The notes beneath the pieces are model-generated. The model saw nothing but the letters and a program-made list of their open reading frames with translations. It had not been told where the DNA came from and ran no database searches. From Proteles cristata cristata (Eukaryota > Chordata > Mammalia > Carnivora > Hyaenidae), in the NCBI GenBank assembly GCA_017311185.1, contig JAESUZ010005462.1, forward strand, positions 4,464,001-4,528,000: a DNA stretch of 64,000 nt, read 5' to 3'. The position numbers were made by a program, and so were the translations under genes. This document shows positions 1-11,352 of the stretch, in pieces. Numbering within the stretch: the stretch's first letter is position 1; each line of letters begins with the position of its first letter.

Positions 1-1281
1 ACACAATAATAAAGCAGCAGTAAGAGAAATAAAAAAATCGATCCCATTTACAATTGCACCAAAAAATATAAAATACCTAGGAATAAACCTAAACAAAGAC
101 ATGAAAAATCTATACACTGAAAACTATAAAAAGCTTGTGAAAGAAATTGAAGAAGACACACACCAGAAAAATGGAAAAAGAGTCCACACTCATGGATTGG
201 TAGACCTAATATTGTTAAAATGTCTATACTACCCAAAGCAATCTACATATTCAATGCAATCCCTATGAAAAGAACACCAGTATTCTTCACAGAGCTAGAA
301 CAAACAATCCTAAAATTTGCATGGAAAAAGAAAAGAACCCGAATAGCCAAAGCAATCCTGAAAAAGAAAACCAAACTTGGAGGCATCACAATTCTGGACT
401 TCAAGCTGTATTACAAAGTGGTAATTGTTAAGAAAGTATAGTACTGGCACAAAAAACAGACACATAGATCAATGGAACAGAAGAGAGAACTCAGAAATGG
501 ACCCACATATGTATGGCCAACTAACTTTTGACAAGGCAGGAAAGAATATCCAATGGAAAAAAAGATGGTCTCTTCAGCAAATGGTGTTGGGAAAACTGGA
601 CAGTGATATGCAGAAAAATGAACCTGGACCGGTTTCTTACACCATACACAAAAATAAACTCAAAATGGATGAAAGACCTAAATTTAAGATGGGAACCCAT
701 CAAAATCCTAGAGAAGAAAACAGGCAACGACCTCTTTGACCTTGGCCGCAGCAATTTCTTACCTGACATGTTGTCAGAGGCAAAGGAAACAGAAGCAAAA
801 ATGAACTATTGAAACCTCGAGACAAAATCTTCTGCATTGTGAAGGAAACAATCAGCAAAACTAAAAGGCAACCGACGGAATAGGAGAAAATATTTTCAAA
901 TGACATGTCAGATAAAGGGTTAGTATCCAAAATCTATGAAGAACTTATCAAACTTAACACCTAAAAAGCAAATAATCCAGTAAAGAAATGGGCAAAAGCC
1001 ATGAATAGAAACTTTCCCAGAGAAGACATCCAGGTGGCTAACACACACATGAAACGATGCTAAACATCCCTCATCATCAGGGAAATACAAATCAAAACCA
1101 CAGTAAGATACCACCTCACACCTGTCAGAATGGCTAACATTAACAAATCAGGTAATAACAGATGTTGGCAAGTATGTGGAGAAAGAGGATCTCTTTTGCA
1201 CTGCTGGCGGAAATGTAAACTTGTGCAGCCACTCTGGAAAACAGTATAGAGGTTCCTCAAAATATTAAAAATAGAACTACC
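1..1281 (+). pseudogene. Older L1 ORF2 remnant, C-terminal part
   Basis: This is the back half of a LINE-1 ORF2 (reverse transcriptase thumb and C-terminal Cys-rich region), entering from the left edge. Frame pieces at 220-441, 425-739 and 528-812 carry L1 signatures such as FNAIP, LGGIT and the YYK stretch. Around 1160-1260 lies the equivalent of the terminal Cys/His segment. Many stops and frame changes show it is old and inactive. It stops mid-ORF at 1281, where the 5' end of young L1 copy A begins, and its missing 3' end does not reappear after copy A. It resembles the carnivore L1 at 23224-30923 more than copies A and B. Confidence 0.88.
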
Positions 1282-3165
1282 TTGAGGCCGGAGGCAAGAT
1301 GGCGGAGAAGTAAGGAGCTCCGTACTTGCACTCGCGCCGATACATCACACAGAAAAGATCTGAAACCATACAAAACCTGAGAGACTCGGAGAAAAAGGAC
1401 GCAGAATCCACTGAGAAAGCCTTCTAACGTGAGTGCGAACCGGGGAAGGTAAAATCGGGCCGGGATTGGAGCCTCCAGGGTGGGAGGCGATCCCCCTCTA
1501 CCCTCTACGGGGAGTGAGAGGGGAAAAGGAGAGAGTCCGAGACAAAATCTCCGCTCGGTGCATAGAAAGACCGTACTTGCCAAATACCTGCACACCGGGT
1601 CCTCTCGCGCCAACTGGTCCTGGGGGAGGCTGAGCACACAAACTGCTTCTTTGTGCTGCTACTGGAGGTTGGTTTTTAAAGCGGCGCGGGCGTGCCTGCC
1701 GCCATTGTAGCTCCAGGGCTGCTGGGACCCCTGAAAGAGACGTGCTGACACCGGGCGTCCGCACTCCTGGCTGGCTGGAACTCGAGAGGGAAGGCAAAGA
1801 GCTAAAAACTGGGAAATTTGCCTGTGAGTTCGTGTCTCGGGTGACGAGCCATAGAGAGACCCGGTTTTCCTCACTCCAGCGGGCTCAGGCTACGCGGACC
1901 TGGCAGGCAAGCCCCCTCGCATGCGCACCAGCCCGACCCAGAGAAGGAAACAGCGATCCTGACTCCGCCCCCAGAGCTCAGCAGGGAGCCTGGAATAGCC
2001 CGAGGGGGTTGTCTGGGAAGCTGTGTCTAAGGCAACTTCAGCGGGGAGCGGACTGGGATTTGGAGATTGGAACTGGCCTGGGTTGAAGTGCAACCAACTT
2101 CGGCTGCGTCCCAGGAACGGGGAGTTGACACGCCAAAAAAAAAAAAAAAAGCGAGCTGCAGCGCGGGGTTCAAGAAGGGACTGGAGCACCGTCACTCTCC
2201 TCCCCACAATCGCCAAGGCAGAACCCCCGCCTGAGGCATCGGATCACGCCACGCCCATCTCTGCCTGAGAGGTGCCCTCCTCCCTTTTTTTTTTCTTTTT
2301 CCCCTTTTTTTTCTTTTTTTTTCTTCTTTTTTTTTTTCTTCTTTTTTCTCTTTTCTCGCTTTTTTCCCCAAAACACTGACCTGATTAACTCTGGTCGCCA
2401 GCTTGCTTAAACAATCACAAGTCCATTCTGTAAATGTAAATTCTACACCTACCGACTTTTTCAGCTATTTCTCTCAGGAGTAATTAGACTATATAGTTTC
2501 TCTGGATAATTCCAGCATCCTTCTCTCACCTATCCAACCATATTCTACCCTTTACCTCTTTGAAAAAGTTTCTTATCCCTTCTGCCTGTTCATTCTATTT
2601 CCAAATCTGCCTTGTCTCGCCCTGCCTTCTCTCTTTTTCTCTATGCTCTTCAAACAGCGCTGCATACACACGGCTATTTAACTGTAGCTGGGAAATCCAG
2701 GTATATGCTTTAAACCGTTCTTTGTCCATCGGTTTTCTCCTTTTTTCCTTTTCTTTTCCCCTTTTTGACCCTTTTATGTATTTTATGCTCCCTATTATTC
2801 GCCCTCCCTCCTACGTCTTTTCTATTAACTTTTTCGTTTTCCGTCTCACTTTGCATGTTAGTTGAATCAGCCTGTGCGTTTGTGTGCTCCTGCTCCCTGT
2901 GTGTTTGTCTGTCTGTTTTCTTTTCCAGGGCTACCTCAAGAAACAAGCTAGAGTACACAAGGTGAAGAGTCCCAACTATCACTACGAATAGGAAAATAAA
3001 AAAACTAAGGTCCCAACAAGAGTAACCGAGGGATACCATTCAAAAAACAATCTCTGAAAGGATAGGCCCTGGAAAGTCAAAGAGTTTCTTGGATATAGCA
3101 GTGCTCATAGAAACAGAGAGCATAACAGGTCTTTAAAACCAACAAGAGCCAGAAAGCTAACTAAA
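1282..3165 (+). promoter_or_regulatory. L1 copy A 5'UTR with internal promoter
   Basis: About 1.9 kb precede ORF1. The first base pairs contain CAAGATGGCGG, a match to the YY1 core that positions L1 transcription in other mammals. A second, reverse-oriented YY1-like core (GCCGCCATTGTAG) lies near 1699. The first 1 kb is GC- and CpG-rich. A C/T tract follows at about 2278-2367, then a T-rich leader to the ORF1 start. This copy has one promoter unit (about 1681-1880) where copy B has two. Promoter function is inferred from L1 biology. Confidence 0.75.
2278..2367 (+). repeat. Pyrimidine (T/C) tract in L1 copy A 5'UTR
   Basis: Almost pure T runs broken by single C or CC. The matching tract in copy B (32160-32284) is longer, so its length varies between copies. 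Pyrimidine tracts at this place are usual for carnivore L1 leaders as I recall them. Confidence 0.9.
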
Positions 3166-4058
3166 ATGACGAAATGAAAGAGCTCTCCTCCAAAGAAACT
3201 CCAAGAAGAAATGACAGCTAATGAACTGCTCAAAACAGATATCAGCAGCATAAGTGAACAAGATTTTAGAATAATAATGGTGAAATTAATAGCAGGGCTT
3301 GAAAAAAACATAGGGACATCAAAGAAACTATGGCTACAGACAGAATGGAAAATAAAAATAGGCATGAAGAATTTAAAAATGCGATAAATGAGATCCATAA
3401 TAAATTAGAGGCCTCCAATGCACGGCTTGAAGAGGCAGAAAGGAGAATAAGTGATTTAGAAGACACCATTATAGAAAAATAAGAAGCTGACAAAAAAAGA
3501 GACGAACTGATCCAGGAACAGGAAAGAAGAATTCGAGAGCTCAGCGACACAGTCAAACACAACAATATCCGTATTATAGGAATCCCAGAAGACGAAGAGA
3601 GAGGGAAAGGTGCTGAAGGAGTCACGGATCAAATTATAGCAGAGAACTTCCCCGACCTGGGGAAGGAAGTAAGTGTGGAAATACAAGAGGCTCAGAGGAC
3701 TCCCTTCAGACATACCTTAAATGGATATTCTGCACGACATATCATCGTAAAAATGGCAAAATACAAGGACAAAGAGAGAATTTTGAAAGCAGCTAGGGAG
3801 AAAAGGGCCCTCACATACAAAGGGAAACCCATCAGAGTGGTGACAGACCTATCTACTGAAACGTGGCAGGCCAGAAAGGAATGGCAAGAGATCTTCAATG
3901 TGATGAACAGTAAAAATATGCAGCCAAGAATCCTCTATCCAGCAAGCCTGTCATTCAAAATAGAAGGAGAGATAAAAACCTTTCCAAACAAACAGAAATT
4001 GAAAGAATTTGTCACCACGAAGCCAGCCCTACAAGAAATCCTGAGGGGGATGCTCTGA
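3166..4058 (+). pseudogene. L1 copy A ORF1 (RNA-binding chaperone), broken
   Basis: ORF1p is the trimeric coiled-coil RNA-binding protein that packages L1 RNA. The start is set by alignment with copy B, whose ATG gives a 297-codon frame. Lesions are TGA at codon 4 (3175-3177), a 1-nt deletion in a G run near 3313, and TAA at 3480-3482. The remaining frame 3675-4058 still encodes the RRM end and the C-terminal domain (YKGKPIRVVTDLS, then LQEILRGML). The heptad-rich Lys/Glu region predicted as coiled coil lies at about 3270-3560. It cannot make full-length ORF1p. Net length is 893 nt against 894 in copy B. Confidence 0.93.
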
Positions 4059-4104
4059 AGGAAAGGTTGCAAGGAACAAAGATTCCAGAGACACCACCAC
4101 AAAC

Positions 4105-7100
4105 ATGAACCCTACAAAAGATACAAAGACTCTAAACCCACATATTTCCATAATAACACTGAATATAAATGGGCTGAATGCTCCAATCAAAAGACATAGG
4201 GTAGCAGAATGGATTAAAACACAAAATCCATCTATATGCTGTCTATAAGAAACTCATTTTAGATGGGAAGATACCTTCAGATTAAAAGTAAGGGGATGGA
4301 GAAATATATATCATGCTACAGGAAATCAAAAGAAAGCCGGAGTAGCGATACTTATATCAGACAAACTGGACTTTAAATTAAAGACAATCACAAGAGATGA
4401 AGAAGGGCACTACATAATAATTACAGGGTCCATCCATCAGGAAGAACTAACAATCATAAATGTCTACGCACCGAATATGGAAGCACCTAAATATCTAAAA
4501 CAATTAATCACAAACAGAAACAAGCTTCTAGATAAGAATGTGCTAATAGCAGGGGACTTTAATACTCCGCTTACAGCAATGGATAGGTCAACCAGACAGA
4601 AAATCACTAAAGAAATAATGGACTTGAAAGACACATTGGACCAGATGGACCTGACGGATATATTTAGAACTTTACATCCTGAGGCCAGGGAATTTACTTT
4701 CTTCTCAAGTGCGCATGGCACATTCTCCAAGATAGATCACATACTGGGACATAAAGCAGCCCTCAAGAAATATAAAAGAATAGAGATCATACCATGCACA
4801 CTGTCAGATCACAATGCTTTGAAACTTGAAATCAATTACAGGAAGAAGTCTGGAAAACTTCCAAAACATGGAGGTTAAAGAACACCCTTCTAAAGAATGA
4901 ATGGGCCAATCAGGCAATTAGAGATGAAATTAAAAATATATGGAAACAAATGAAAATGAAAACACAACAATTCAAAATCTATGGGATGCGGCAAAGGCAG
5001 TCCTAAGAGGAAAGTACATTGCTCTCCAGGCCTATTTCAAGAGATTAGAAAAAGCGCAAGTCCAAAATCTAACAGCTCACCTAAAGGAACTAGAGGCAGA
5101 GCAACAAGAACGCCCTAAACCCAGTAGAAGAAGAGAAATAGTAAAAATTAGAGCAGGAATAAACAACATAGAGACCAAAGAAACAATTGAACAGATCAAT
5201 GAAACCAAGAGTTGGTTTTTTGAAAGAGTCAACAAAATTGACAAACCTCTAGCCAGACTTATGAGAGCACCCAAATAGACAAAATAATGGATGAAACTGA
5301 ACTTATTACAACCAACCCCTCAGAAATACAAGCAATTATCAAGGAATATGTTGAAAAATTATATGCCAACAAATTGGACAACTCAGAAGAAATGGACAAA
5401 TTCCTAAACACACACTCACTACCAAAATTCACACGGGAAGAAATAGAAAACCTGAACAGACCCATAACGAGTGAAGAAATTGAATCAGTGATCAAAAATC
5501 TCCCAACAAATAAGAGCCCTGGACCTGATGGCTTCCCTGGGAAATTCTACCAGACATTTGAAACAAAATTAATCCCAATTCTTCTCAAGCTATTCCAAAA
5601 AACAGAAATCGAAGGAAAACTCCCGGACTCATTTTATGAAGCCAGCATCACACTGATTCCCAAGCCAGACAGAGATCCAGGAAAAAAAGAGAACTACAGG
5701 CCCATATCCTTGATGAATACGGATGCAAAAATCCTCAACAAGATCCTTGCAAATCGAATCCAGCAGCACATAAAAAGAATCATCCACCAAGATCAAGTGG
5801 GATTCATTCCTGGGTTACAGGGCTGGTTCAACATTCGCAAATCAATCAATGTGATCCATCATATCAATAAAAGAAAAGATAAAAACCATATGATCCTCTC
5901 AATAGATGCAGAAAAAGCATTTGACAAAATACAGCATCCCTTCTTAATAAAGACTCTCGAGAAAGTTGGGATAGAAGGAACCTACTTAAACATCATCAAA
6001 GCCATCTGTGAGAAGCCTTCAGCTAACATCATCCTCAACGGGGAAAAACTGAGAGCTTTCCCCCTGAGATCAGAAACACGACAGGGATGCCCACTCTCAC
6101 CACTGTTGTTTAACATAGTGCTGGAAGTCCTAGCATCAGCCATCAGACACCAAAAGGAAATCAAAGGCATCAGAATTGGCAAAGAGGAAGTCAAACTTTC
6201 CCTCTTTGCAGATGACATGATACTCTATATAGAAAACGCGATAGACTCCACCAGAAGCCTACTAGAACTGATCCAAGAATTCAGCGAAGTTGCAGGGTAC
6301 AAAATCAACGTACAGAAATCGGTTGCATTCTTATACACCAACAATGAAGCAACAGAAACAGAAATCAAGAAACTGATCCCATTCACAATTGCACCAAAAA
6401 CCTTAAAATACCTCGGAATAAACCTAACCAAGGATACAAGAGATCTGTATGATGAAAACTATAGAAAACTTATGAAGGGAATTGAAGGAGACACAAAGAA
6501 ATGGAAAAACATTCCATGCTCATGGATAGGAAGAATAAATATAGTTAAGATGTCATTACTACCTAAGGCACTCTACACATTCAATGCAATTCCAATCAAA
6601 ATTGCACCAGCATACTTCTCAAAACTAGAACAAACTATCCAAAAATTTGTATGGACCCACAAAAGACCCCGAATAGCCAAAGTAATCTTGAAAAATAAAA
6701 CCAAAACGGGAGGGATCACCATCCCAGACTTCAGCCTCTACTACAAAGCTGTCATCATCAAGACAGTATGGTATTGGCACAAAAACAGACACATAGACCA
6801 ATGGAACAGAATTGAGAACTCAGAAGTGGACCCAAAAGTATAAAGCCAAGTAATCTTTGACAAAGCAGGAAAGAATATCCAATGGAAAAAAGACAGCCTT
6901 TTTAACAGATGGTGTTGGGAGAACTGGACAGCAACATGCAGAAGAATGAAACTAGATCATTTTCTCACACCATGCACAAAAATAAACTCAAAATGGATAA
7001 AGGACCTGAATGTGAGACAGAAAACTATTAATACCCTAGAGGAGAAAGCAGGAAACAATCTCCTTGACCTCTACCGCAGCAACTTCTTCCTTGACACATC

Positions 7101-7944
7101 CACAAAAGCAAAGGAATCAAGAGCAAAAATAAACTGTTGGGACCTCATCAAGATTAAAAGCTTCTTCACAGCCAAGGAAACAACCCAGAAAATTAATAGG
7201 CAACCAACGGAATGGGAAAAGATAGTTGCAAATGAAATATCAGATAAAGGATTAATATCAAGAATCTATAAGGAACTCACCAAACTACACACCCGAAAAA
7301 CAAACAACCCAGTGAAGAAATGGGCAGAAGAGATGAACAGACACTTCTCCAAAGAGGACATCCAGATGGCCAACAGACACATGAAACGATGCTCAGCATC
7401 CCTCCTCATCAGGGAAATACAAATCAAAACCACACTGAGATACCACCTCACGTCAGTCAGAGTGGCCAAAATGAGCCAATCAGAGAACTCTAGATGCTGG
7501 CGAGGATGTGGAGAAACGGGCACCCTCCTACACTGTTGGTGGGAATGTCAACTGGTACAGTCCCTCTGGAAAACAGTGTGGAGGTTCCTCAGGAAACTAA
7601 CAATAGAACTCCCCTATGACCCAGCCATAGCACTGCTAGGAATTTACCCCAGGAATACAGAAATGCTGATGCATAGGAGCACATGTACCCCAATGTTCAT
7701 AGCAGCACTCTCCACAATAGCTAAAACCTGGAAAGAGCCTAAGTGTCCATCAATGGACAAATGGATCAAGAAGATGTGGTTTATCTATACCATGGAATAC
7801 TACATGGCAATGAGAAACAATGAAATCTGGCCATGTGTAGCAACATGGATGGACCTTGAGGGTGTTATGCTGAGCGAAAGAAGTCAGGCAGAGAAGGACA
7901 AATATCATATGTGTGCACGTATAGGAGGGTTAGGAGGAACTTAA
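4105..7944 (+). pseudogene. L1 copy A ORF2 (endonuclease-reverse transcriptase), broken
   Basis: ORF2p nicks DNA and copies L1 RNA at the target. Visible motifs in order: endonuclease N-terminus, GDFNT near 4552, SDHNAL near 4806, reverse transcriptase from 5287, FADD catalytic motif at 6205-6216, and a C-terminal Cys-rich motif ([10 protein letters not shown]) near 7496. Lesions are TAA at codon 48 (4246-4248), just before the conserved ETH of the endonuclease; 1-nt deletions near 4868 and 4935; a deletion of about 13 nt near 5261; and TAA at 6841-6843 replacing a Tyr codon. From 5287 to 7944 the frame is otherwise continuous. The codon-48 stop is shared with copy B. Confidence 0.94.
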
Positions 7945-8150
7945 CAGAGGACCAAGGGGGAGAAGAAGGGCGGAAATGGTGGGGAAAAGGGAGAGAGGCA
8001 AACCATGAGAGACTCTTGAATGCTGACAAAAACTGAGGACTGATGGATGTGGGGGAGAGGAGGGATGGGCATGGAGGAGGACACTTGTGGGGATGAGCAC
8101 TTGGTGTTATGTGGAAACTAATTTGACAATAAACTATTTGTAAAAAAAAA
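7945..8150 (+). other. L1 copy A 3'UTR, poly(A) signal and tail
   Basis: About 190 bp of G/A-rich 3'UTR with G runs typical of L1 3'UTRs, then GACAATAAACTATTTGT containing the AATAAA signal, then nine A residues. The same 3'UTR form is found in copy B and in the tails at 19298 and 29476, which groups them in one young family. Confidence 0.9.
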
Positions 8151-8218
8151 TTAATAACAGCATCTATACAATGGGTCCATTTTCCTAAAATTATTTTCAT
8201 TTACTTGTCTTTTTATAT

Positions 8219-8735
8219 ATAGATTCTCCTCACTTGTAATGGGATTATATATCAATAAATCCATTCTTATCTGAAAATAAAGTAAGTCAAACATGCATTT
8301 AACACACCTAACCTATTGAATATCATAGCTTAGCCTAATCTACCTTAAATGTGCTCAAGACACTTACATTAGCTTACAATTGAGCAAAATCATCTAACAC
8401 AAAGCCTACCTATTTAATAGAGTATTAAATATCTCAAGTAATTTATTAAATACTGTACTGAAAGTGAAAAACTGAATGTTTATATAAGTACAGAATGGTT
8501 GTCAGAGAGGGTGGTTTACCCTCATGATAGTGCGGTCAATGAGGAGCTGTGCTTTACTGTCAGTGCCCAGCATCATGACAGAGTAACATACTGCAGATTG
8601 CTAGACCCAGGAAAGATCAAAATTAAAAATTCAAAGTACCATCTCTACATTTCTACTGAATGGGTATCACTTTCTCATCATCACAAAGTAAAAAAATCAT
8701 GAGTCAAACCATCATAAGTCAGGGACCATCTGTAT
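8219..8735. mobile_element. Fossil DNA transposon (Tigger/MER type, uncertain)
   Basis: A block of about 515 bp with degraded terminal inverted repeats: the left end reads TAGATTCTCCTCACTTGTAA and the right end reads TAAGTCAGGGACCATCTGTA, whose reverse complement starts TACAGATGGTCCCTGACTTA. TA dinucleotides at both edges fit the TA target site of Tc1/mariner-pogo elements. The interior (CATTTAACACACCTAACCTA, then CAAAATCATCTAACACAAAG) matches a non-autonomous mammalian DNA transposon that I recall but cannot name with certainty. No transposase frame remains; the 67-codon frame inside is not a gene. Confidence 0.68.
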
Positions 8736-9193
8736 GCCTATTTAAGGAACTATGTCTAGAATGAAGTCCACCAAATGTTAAAGGTGCATATTTCTGGGAG
8801 GTAAAATTTGTGGAAAATGTTTAATAATTATATGTGAACATTCCTTCAGCATTTAAACTACTTATAATAAACACAAACTATTTGAAAATAACAATAAATT
8901 TTCCCCCTTAAAACAATAACCAAAGCAAAAGCTAGAAGCAAATATGATTAGATGTTAAAAACATGGATATTTGTTATTTTCTTGTTTTTATTTTTTTGTG
9001 GAGAACCAAAAGAAATGTATTTACAAAAATTCTTGTTTGTGGTGAGAACCAAGAAACACTTGGCAAAATTGTGGACTAGGAAACCAAAATGTCAGATAAT
9101 CAGGTAGCAATGAGCATTGACAGTTTCATCATTCTGTTTCAGTACAGATTGTCCAAACAAATTGACCCTGAGAATTCAGGCCCACAATCTGTT
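8736..9193. other. No recognised feature
   Basis: AT-rich sequence between the DNA transposon and the L1 target duplication. I see no open frame, repeat head or tail. Confidence 0.5.
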
Positions 9194-9208
9194 CTTCATA
9201 GGCATTTA
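9194..9208. repeat. Target-site duplication, left copy (L1 9209-11352)
   Basis: CTTCATAGGCATTTA, identical to 11353-11367. Confidence 0.93.
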
Positions 9209-10188
9209 TTTATTATTTATTATTTTTTTCTTTTATAGTTTATTGTCAATTTGGTTTCCATATAACACTCAGTGCTCATCCCTCCTCCATGCCTATCACC
9301 CCCTCCACCTCTCCTCCACCCCCATCAACCCTCAGTTTGTTCCGAGTATTCAAGAGTCTCTCATGGTTTGCCTCTCTGCCTCTCTGTTTATAACTATTTT
9401 TTCACCTTCTCCTCCCCCATGATCCTTTGTTAAGTTTCTCCAGGTCACTTGTAAGTAAAAACATATAGTATCTCTCCTTCCCTACCTGACTTATTTCACT
9501 TAGCATAACACCCTCGAGTTCCATCCACGTTGCTACAAATGGCCAGATTTCATTCTTTCTCATTGCCATGTAGTATTCCATAGTATAGAAAAAAACCACA
9601 TCATCTTGATCCATTCGTCAGTTGATGGACATTAAGGCTCATTCCATGATTTGGCTATTATTGAAAGCGCTGCTTTGAACATTGGGTATATGTGCCCCTA
9701 TGCATCAGCACTCCTGTATCCCTTGGGTAAATTCCTAGCAGTGCTATTGCTGGGTCATAGGGGAGTTCTATTGTTAATTTTTTGAAGAACCTCCACACTG
9801 TTTTCGAGAGGGGCTACACCAGTTTACATTCCCACCAACAGTGTGGGAGGGTGCCTGTTTCTCCACATCCTCGCCAGCATCTAGAGTCCCCTGATTTGTT
9901 CATTTTAGTCACTCTGACCGGCATGAGGTGATATCTCAGTGTGGTTTTGATTTGTATTTCCCTGATGATGAGGGACCCTGAGCATCATTTCATGTGTCTG
10001 TTGGCCATCTGGATGTCCTCTTTGGAGAAGTGTCTGTTCATGTCTTCAACCCATTTCTTCACTGGATTGTTTGCTTTTTGGGTGTGGAGTTTGGTGAGTC
10101 CTTTATATTTTTGCATACTAGCCCTTTATCCGATATGTCATTTGTAACTATCTTTTCCCATTCCGTCAGTTATCTATTAGTTTTATTG

Positions 10189-10273
10189 ATTGATTCCTTT
10201 CAATATTCAATTGAATTGAATTTGAATCGAATTCAAAATTCAATTGATTCCTTTCTGCATGAAAGCCATGCAG
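10189..10273. repeat. Palindrome-rich insert inside L1 ORF2
   Basis: The direct repeat ATTGATTCCTTT (10189-10200 and 10243-10254) encloses 42 bp rich in near-palindromes, including ATTCAATTGAAT. Immediately after is a perfect hairpin, CTGCATG - AAAGC - CATGCAG (10255-10273). Sister L1 copies have only a short GCTGTGCAG-like segment here, so about 60-70 bp were gained. Confidence 0.8.
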
Positions 10274-11043
10274 AAGCTTTTAATCTTGATGAGGTCCCAG
10301 TAGTTCATTTTTGCTCTTGATTCTCTTGCCTTTGGGGATGTGTCAAGTAAGAAATTGCTGTGATTGAGGTCAAGGAGGTTGTTTCCTGCTTTTTCTCCTC
10401 TAGGGTTTTGATGGTTTCCTATCTCACATTCAGATCCTTCATCCATTTTGAGTTTACTTTTGTGTATGGTGTAAGAAAGTGGTCTAGTTTCATTCTTTTG
10501 CATGTTGCTTTTCAGTTCTCCCAGCACCATCTGTTAAAGAGGCTGTCTTTTTTTCCATTGGACACTCTTTCCTGCTTTATCAAAGATTAGTTGGCCATCC
10601 AACTTGTGGGTCCAATTCTGAGTTCTCTATTCTGTTCCATTGATCTATGTGTCTGTTTTTGTGCCAATACCATACTGTCTTCATGATTACAACTTTGTAG
10701 TAGAGGCTAAGGTCTGGGATGGTGAGGCCTCCTGTTTTGGTTTTCTTCTTGAAGATTACTTTGGCTATTCGGGGTCTTTTGTAGTTCCATACAAATTTTA
10801 GGATTGTTTTCTCTAGCTTTGAGAAGAATGCTGGTGCAATTTTGATTGGGATTGCATTGAATGGGTAGACTGCTTTGGGTAGTAATGACATTTTAACAAT
10901 ACTTATTCTTCTGATCCATGAGCATGGACTGTTTTTCCATTTCTTTGTGTCTTTTTCAATTTCCTTCATAAGTTTTCTATAGTTTTCATCATACAGATAT
11001 TTTACATCTTTGGTTAGGTTTATTCCTAGGTATTTTATGGTTT

Positions 11044-11045
<2 letters not shown>

Positions 11046-11076
<31 letters not shown>
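11046..11076. repeat. 31-nt T run (A run in L1 sense)
   Basis: An uninterrupted homopolymer inside ORF2 of the minus-strand L1. Copies A and B have only 5-6 A residues here. It disrupts ORF2 and probably arose by slippage after insertion. Confidence 0.92.
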
Positions 11077-11078
<2 letters not shown>

Positions 11079-11352
11079 AGTTGTGAATGAAATCAGTTTC
11101 TTGATTTCTGTTTCTGTTGCTTCATTATTGGTGTATAAAAATGCAACCGATTTCTGTACTTGAATTTTACCCTGTGACTTTGCTGAATTCATGGATCAGT
11201 TCTGGTAGGCTTCGATGGAGTCTGTTGGGTTTTCCATGTAGAGTATCATACCATCTGCAAAAAGTGAAAGTTTAACTTCATCTTTGTCAATTCGGATGCC
11301 ATTTATTTCCTTTCATTGTCTGATTGCTGATGCTAGGACTTCCAGCATTATC

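Larger units (their letters stand above)
1282..8150 (+). mobile_element. Full-length young LINE-1, copy A
   Basis: A complete L1 retrotransposon: GC-rich 5'UTR starting near GAGGCAAGATGGCGG, a pyrimidine tract, ORF1, a 46-bp spacer, ORF2, a short G-rich 3'UTR, an AATAAA signal and a poly(A) tail at 8142-8150. It is very similar to copy B (30969-38091) along its length, so the family was active recently in this lineage. Both ORFs carry lesions, so it is not autonomous. No target-site duplication is seen: the 5' flank is an older L1 ORF2 and the 3' flank is unrelated AT-rich DNA. The exact first base is uncertain by about 10 bp. Confidence 0.95.
9209..11352 (-). mobile_element. 5'-truncated L1, minus strand, with target duplication
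   Basis: A 2.1-kb L1 in reverse orientation: poly(A) and 3'UTR near 9215-9400, ORF2 C-terminus, thumb and part of the palm, truncated at about the segment before FADD. A 15-bp direct repeat CTTCATAGGCATTTA flanks it exactly (9194-9208 and 11353-11367), showing target-primed insertion. ORF2 frame pieces survive at 10580-10969 and 10240-10530 on the minus strand. It carries a 31-nt internal A tract and a palindromic insert, and is older than copies A and B. Confidence 0.94.

Noticed and set aside
2560..3039. Open frames of about 100 codons in the L1 leader (2560-2865 plus, 2710-3039 minus) and equivalents at 32630-32956
   Set aside because: They lie in the T/C-rich leader, differ in frame integrity between copies, and show no domain. 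Treated as chance frames.
5287..6843. A 518-codon open frame as a host gene
   Set aside because: It is the reverse transcriptase part of L1 copy A ORF2 (FADD motif, L1 flanks, poly(A) tail), not a cellular gene.
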